Source: Flavobacterium lotistagni (GTDB taxonomy: Bacteria; Bacteroidota; Bacteroidia; Flavobacteriales; Flavobacteriaceae). Taken from it: a stretch of 64,000 nt of DNA. Numbering within the stretch: the first letter of the stretch is position 1; every line of letters begins with the position of its first letter. Position numbers and translations under genes: made by a program. The notes beneath the pieces are model-generated. The model searched no databases. It was not told the origin of the DNA and was given only the letters and a program-made list of their open reading frames with translations. Where the stretch lies: the NCBI RefSeq assembly GCF_011392125.1, contig NZ_JAAJBU010000003.1:1-64000 (forward strand). The letters are read 5' to 3'. This document shows, one piece after another, positions 61,384-64,000 of the stretch.

Positions 61384-62232
61384 TTAATTCAGACTTACGG
61401 TGTCAATAAGCCTAACGTTGTTGATGAAAACGGCAATAAACGCGCGATATTTCTTTTGGTTGTTTTTTCTATGACAAGGCTGCAAATTGGCTTCGTCTGC
61501 AATTTGAAAATATTCCAAACTGATTTCAGGCGATTTTTGGAATACTTCAGTCACCCAAGCGTTAACTTTGGCGGCACTTTGGGTTTTGAATTTGCTTTTA
61601 GCGGTTTTCAGGGTTTTAAAAATGAGACTCGCACGCTCTTTTTCAGTATCGGTCAAACGTTCGTTTCTGGAACTCATCGCTAGGCCATTGGGTTCGCGAA
61701 AAATCGGACAGCCAATAATTTGAATCGGTAGTTTGAGTTTTTGCACTAGTTTTTTTACGATTTGCAACTGCTGGAAATCCTTCTCTCCGAAATAAGCCCG
61801 CGTAGGTTTAACAATCTCAAAAAGCCGTTTTACAACCGTGCCCACTCCGTCATAATGACCCGGGCGAAAAGCACCTTCCATCTGGTTTTCGAGCCCGTCG
61901 AAGTCAAAATGTTGTGCGATGGTTTGCCCTTGATAAATGTCTTGAACCGAGGGAGCATATAGAATAATTTCATTTGAAACGGTTTTGATTTTTGCAATAT
62001 CCGCTTCAAGTGTTCTCGGGTATTTTTCGAGATCTTCCGGATTGTTGAATTGCGTCGGATTCACAAAAATACTAATGACCGTGTGCTTGTTTTTTTTAAT
62101 AGATTCAGCCAGCAAAGACAAGTGGCCTTGGTGAAGCGCACCCATAGTGGGAACAAAACCGAGTGAAGCATGGGCAGCAGGAACCGATTGTAAGTAAGCG
62201 TTCAAATCAGCCTGTTTCTCGAAAATTTTCAT
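61384..62232 (-). CDS. panC: pantothenate synthetase
   Basis: The ATG at 62232 (MKIFEKQADL) gives 282 residues; five extra codons upstream are optional. Family motifs are seen: FVPTMGALHQGHLSL, SIFVNPTQFNNPEDL, YFGEKDFQQL and the KMSKS-like MSSRNERL. It ligates pantoate and beta-alanine using ATP. It is first in the operon with panD. A TAAGTTTG -7-like box lies on the minus strand at 62256-62263. Confidence 0.96.
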   Translation of the reverse strand: MKIFEKQADLNAYLQSVPAAHASLGFVPTMGALHQGHLSLLAESIKKNKHTVISIFVNPTQFNNPEDLEKYPRTLEADIAKIKTVSNEIILYAPSVQDIYQGQTIAQHFDFDGLENQMEGAFRPGHYDGVGTVVKRLFEIVKPTRAYFGEKDFQQLQIVKKLVQKLKLPIQIIGCPIFREPNGLAMSSRNERLTDTEKERASLIFKTLKTAKSKFKTQSAAKVNAWVTEVFQKSPEISLEYFQIADEANLQPCHRKNNQKKYRAFIAVFINNVRLIDTVSLN

Positions 62233-62341
62233 CAGAGTACGCATCAATAAGTTTGCAAACTTAAGATTTTAGTTAATACCTGCGTAAATTTTTGTAGTTT
62301 TGCCTGTTTTTTATCGAGAATAGTAAAAAGTAAATTACAGT

Positions 62342-63148
62342 ATGGAGGATAAGAGGATATTGTATGTATCATCTGAAGTGGTGCCTTATCTGGCGGAAAA
62401 TGAAGTGTCTCTGATGTCGTATGATGTGCCGAAAATGATTAACGATCAAGGCGGGCAAATCAGGATTTTCATGCCGCGATACGGGAATATAAACGAGAGA
62501 AGACACCAATTGCATGAAGTAATTCGCTTGTCAGGAATGAATTTGGTAATCAATGACCTCGACATGCCGCTGATTATCAAAGTGGCTTCGATACCAAAGG
62601 AAAGAATTCAAGTGTATTTTATCGATAATGACGAATATTTCAAACGCAAAGCCACTTTTACAGACGAAGAAGGCGCGTTGTATCCAGACAATGACGAGCG
62701 TGCCATTTTCTTTGCTAAAGGTGTTGTGGAAACCGTGAAAAAGCTCAATTGGGTGCCCGATATTATACACGTTCACGGTTGGCTCGCTTCGATGCTGCCG
62801 ATTTACATGAAGCATTATTACAAAGACGAAGCATTGTTTGCCGACACCAAAATAGTTACTTCGGTTTATAGTCAATCTTTCGAAGGAAGTCTTGATTTAG
62901 AGATGATTAACAAAGTCAAGTTCGACGGCGTACCACAAGAGGCTATCCAAGACCTTGAAAAACCAGATTACGAAAACCTGATGCGCACCGCGGTATTACA
63001 TTCTGACGCGGTAATTATCGCCTCGGAAAGTCTATCTTCAAGTTTAACAAAGTTTATTGAATCTTCGGGCAAACCTTTTTTACCTTTCTGCCCGAAAGAC
63101 CAATTTGCTGAAGCCTATACCCAGTTCTACAAGAACACAGTGCTTTAG
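62342..63148 (+). CDS. starch/glycogen synthase catalytic-domain-like protein (N-terminal GT5 half only)
   Basis: This 268-residue protein matches the N-terminal Rossmann domain of GT5 glycogen synthases (ILYVSSEVVPYLAENEVSLM, IRIFMPRYGNINERRHQLHE, DIIHVHGWLASMLPIYMKHY). The second GT-B domain of a working synthase is absent: the protein ends at its first domain. In Bacteroidota this short form is conserved next to panC and a DUF4270 lipoprotein, so it is unlikely to be a recent truncation. The function is unknown. A TAGTTTTG -7-like box (62295-62302) lies about 40 bases upstream of the start. Confidence 0.88.
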   Translation: MEDKRILYVSSEVVPYLAENEVSLMSYDVPKMINDQGGQIRIFMPRYGNINERRHQLHEVIRLSGMNLVINDLDMPLIIKVASIPKERIQVYFIDNDEYFKRKATFTDEEGALYPDNDERAIFFAKGVVETVKKLNWVPDIIHVHGWLASMLPIYMKHYYKDEALFADTKIVTSVYSQSFEGSLDLEMINKVKFDGVPQEAIQDLEKPDYENLMRTAVLHSDAVIIASESLSSSLTKFIESSGKPFLPFCPKDQFAEAYTQFYKNTVL

Positions 63149-63169
63149 CCTAAACTCCAATAAATTCCA

Positions 63170-64000
63170 ATGCGTAAAAATTTCATTTTCAAATCAGTAT
63201 TACTTGTTTTTTTGATTGTCGGTATTTTTTCCTGCGACAATGATTCCAACGAATTAGGTGCTGACATTATCGGAGAAGACAATTTCGAAACAGGAACACC
63301 AGAACTATACGCTATCAATGCCGAGAATAAAAATACCGGAGCTGTGGAGTCGCTTGATCTTCCAATTAATGCTTTGGGCATATACAATAATCCAGTTTTT
63401 GGAAGCCTTAAGGCAAGCGTAGCAGTTCAGGCACTGATTGCCAACAATAATTTGAATTCAACTTTTAATCAGGCACTCAATCCAATTATTGAAAGTGTCA
63501 CTTTGAAAATACCATACTTCAGTACTAAAGGAGATACAGATGATGATGGCAATACAGCCTATACTTTAGATTCCATTTATGGACCTTCTAATGCAAGATT
63601 TAAGCTTAGGGTTTATGAATCAAAATATTACATCCGGGATATTGACCCAGCCACACAAACGGCACAGAAATACTATAATAATCAAGAACCACTGTTTGAT
63701 GCCGTAAAAGGAGATTTATTGTACGAAAACAATCAATTCTTTTTCGACTCAGCCGAGATTGTAGAGCCAGGAGTTGTAACTGACGAAGATCCGGATCCAG
63801 ATCCGATACGTTCTGCTCCAGCAATGAAGCTAACATTGAATCCCGATTTTTTTACAGCTAAAATCATCAATGCGCCTGCTGATAAATTATTCAGCAACAA
63901 TGCTTTTATAGAGTATTTTAGAGGATTGTATTTTCAAGTAGAGCAAGCAGATACTGAAGCTAATATGGCAATGATGAATTTCGGCAACGGAACGATCACC
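63170..64000 (+). CDS. DUF4270 lipoprotein (3' end outside window)
   Basis: The frame is open from ATG 63170 to the window edge, 277 residues. It has a lipoprotein signal peptide (VLLVFLIVGIFSCDND) with the modified Cys at about residue 19. The following sequence is typical of DUF4270: GADIIGEDNFET, an alternating beta pattern, IESVTLKIPYFS and YFRGLYFQVEQA. The function is unknown; it is a surface or periplasmic lipoprotein. It follows the GT5-like gene by 21 bases. Confidence 0.88.
   Translation, partial: MRKNFIFKSVLLVFLIVGIFSCDNDSNELGADIIGEDNFETGTPELYAINAENKNTGAVESLDLPINALGIYNNPVFGSLKASVAVQALIANNNLNSTFNQALNPIIESVTLKIPYFSTKGDTDDDGNTAYTLDSIYGPSNARFKLRVYESKYYIRDIDPATQTAQKYYNNQEPLFDAVKGDLLYENNQFFFDSAEIVEPGVVTDEDPDPDPIRSAPAMKLTLNPDFFTAKIINAPADKLFSNNAFIEYFRGLYFQVEQADTEANMAMMNFGNGTIT

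Overview
The window is a chromosomal segment from a Flavobacterium-like member of the Bacteroidota. The evidence is Por/type IX secretion (T9SS) C-terminal sorting domains on several secreted proteins, near absence of Shine-Dalgarno sequences, TAnnTTTG-type -7 boxes, and families typical of the group (DUF4270, DUF4286, DUF3871, paired RHS proteins, a PlsC-GNAT fusion acyltransferase).

Layout. 1-6112: a giant secreted repeat protein (minus strand, cut by the window edge) with a small secreted partner. 6488-8517: a radical SAM/DUF4130 pair linked to DNA repair, then tRNA-Arg(CCT). 8935-33343: an AT-rich integrated element of about 24.4 kb. It is bounded by a 28-bp direct repeat of the tRNA-Asn 3' end, and a tyrosine integrase lies next to the intact tRNA-Asn(GTT). 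33476-64000: ordinary core chromosome (rseP, M1 peptidase, serS, TPR protein, rsmA, mgtE, proC, MBOAT/SGNH pair, dehydrogenase-VOC fusion, PlsC-GNAT acyltransferase, xth, OmpA lipoprotein, PQQ dehydrogenase, MuiA-like protein, AsmA-like/GT51 fusion, radA, esterase, flippase-like protein, panD, panC, starch synthase-like protein, DUF4270 lipoprotein).

The island has three parts. (1) Next to attL is a tight four-gene operon (9100-14368): a DNA methyltransferase, a phosphoribosyltransferase-like protein, an ORC/CDC6-like P-loop ATPase and an unrecognised probably Rossmann-like protein, closed by a terminator. This is the best candidate for an incompletely described conflict (anti-phage) system. 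(2) A phage/satellite-like replication module on the minus strand (15012-19961): D5-type primase-helicase, DUF3871, RecA-like ATPase and small proteins, with a GIY-YIG/NUMOD homing endonuclease overlapping the primase, then an XRE regulator and a RadC-like protein. (3) Secreted cargo (22149-31683): a T9SS beta-propeller-like protein, two RHS/YD proteins and a membrane-anchored YwqK/MORN-like protein that may be an immunity factor. No relaxase, capsid, portal or terminase gene is visible, so the element is neither a self-transmissible ICE nor a full prophage; it may be a satellite or a mobilised island.

Outside the island, the run 62232 to 55453 on the minus strand (panC, panD, flippase-like, esterase, radA, GT51 fusion) has short gaps and is probably read as one or two operons. 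Functions are assigned from motifs read directly in the translations; no database search was run.
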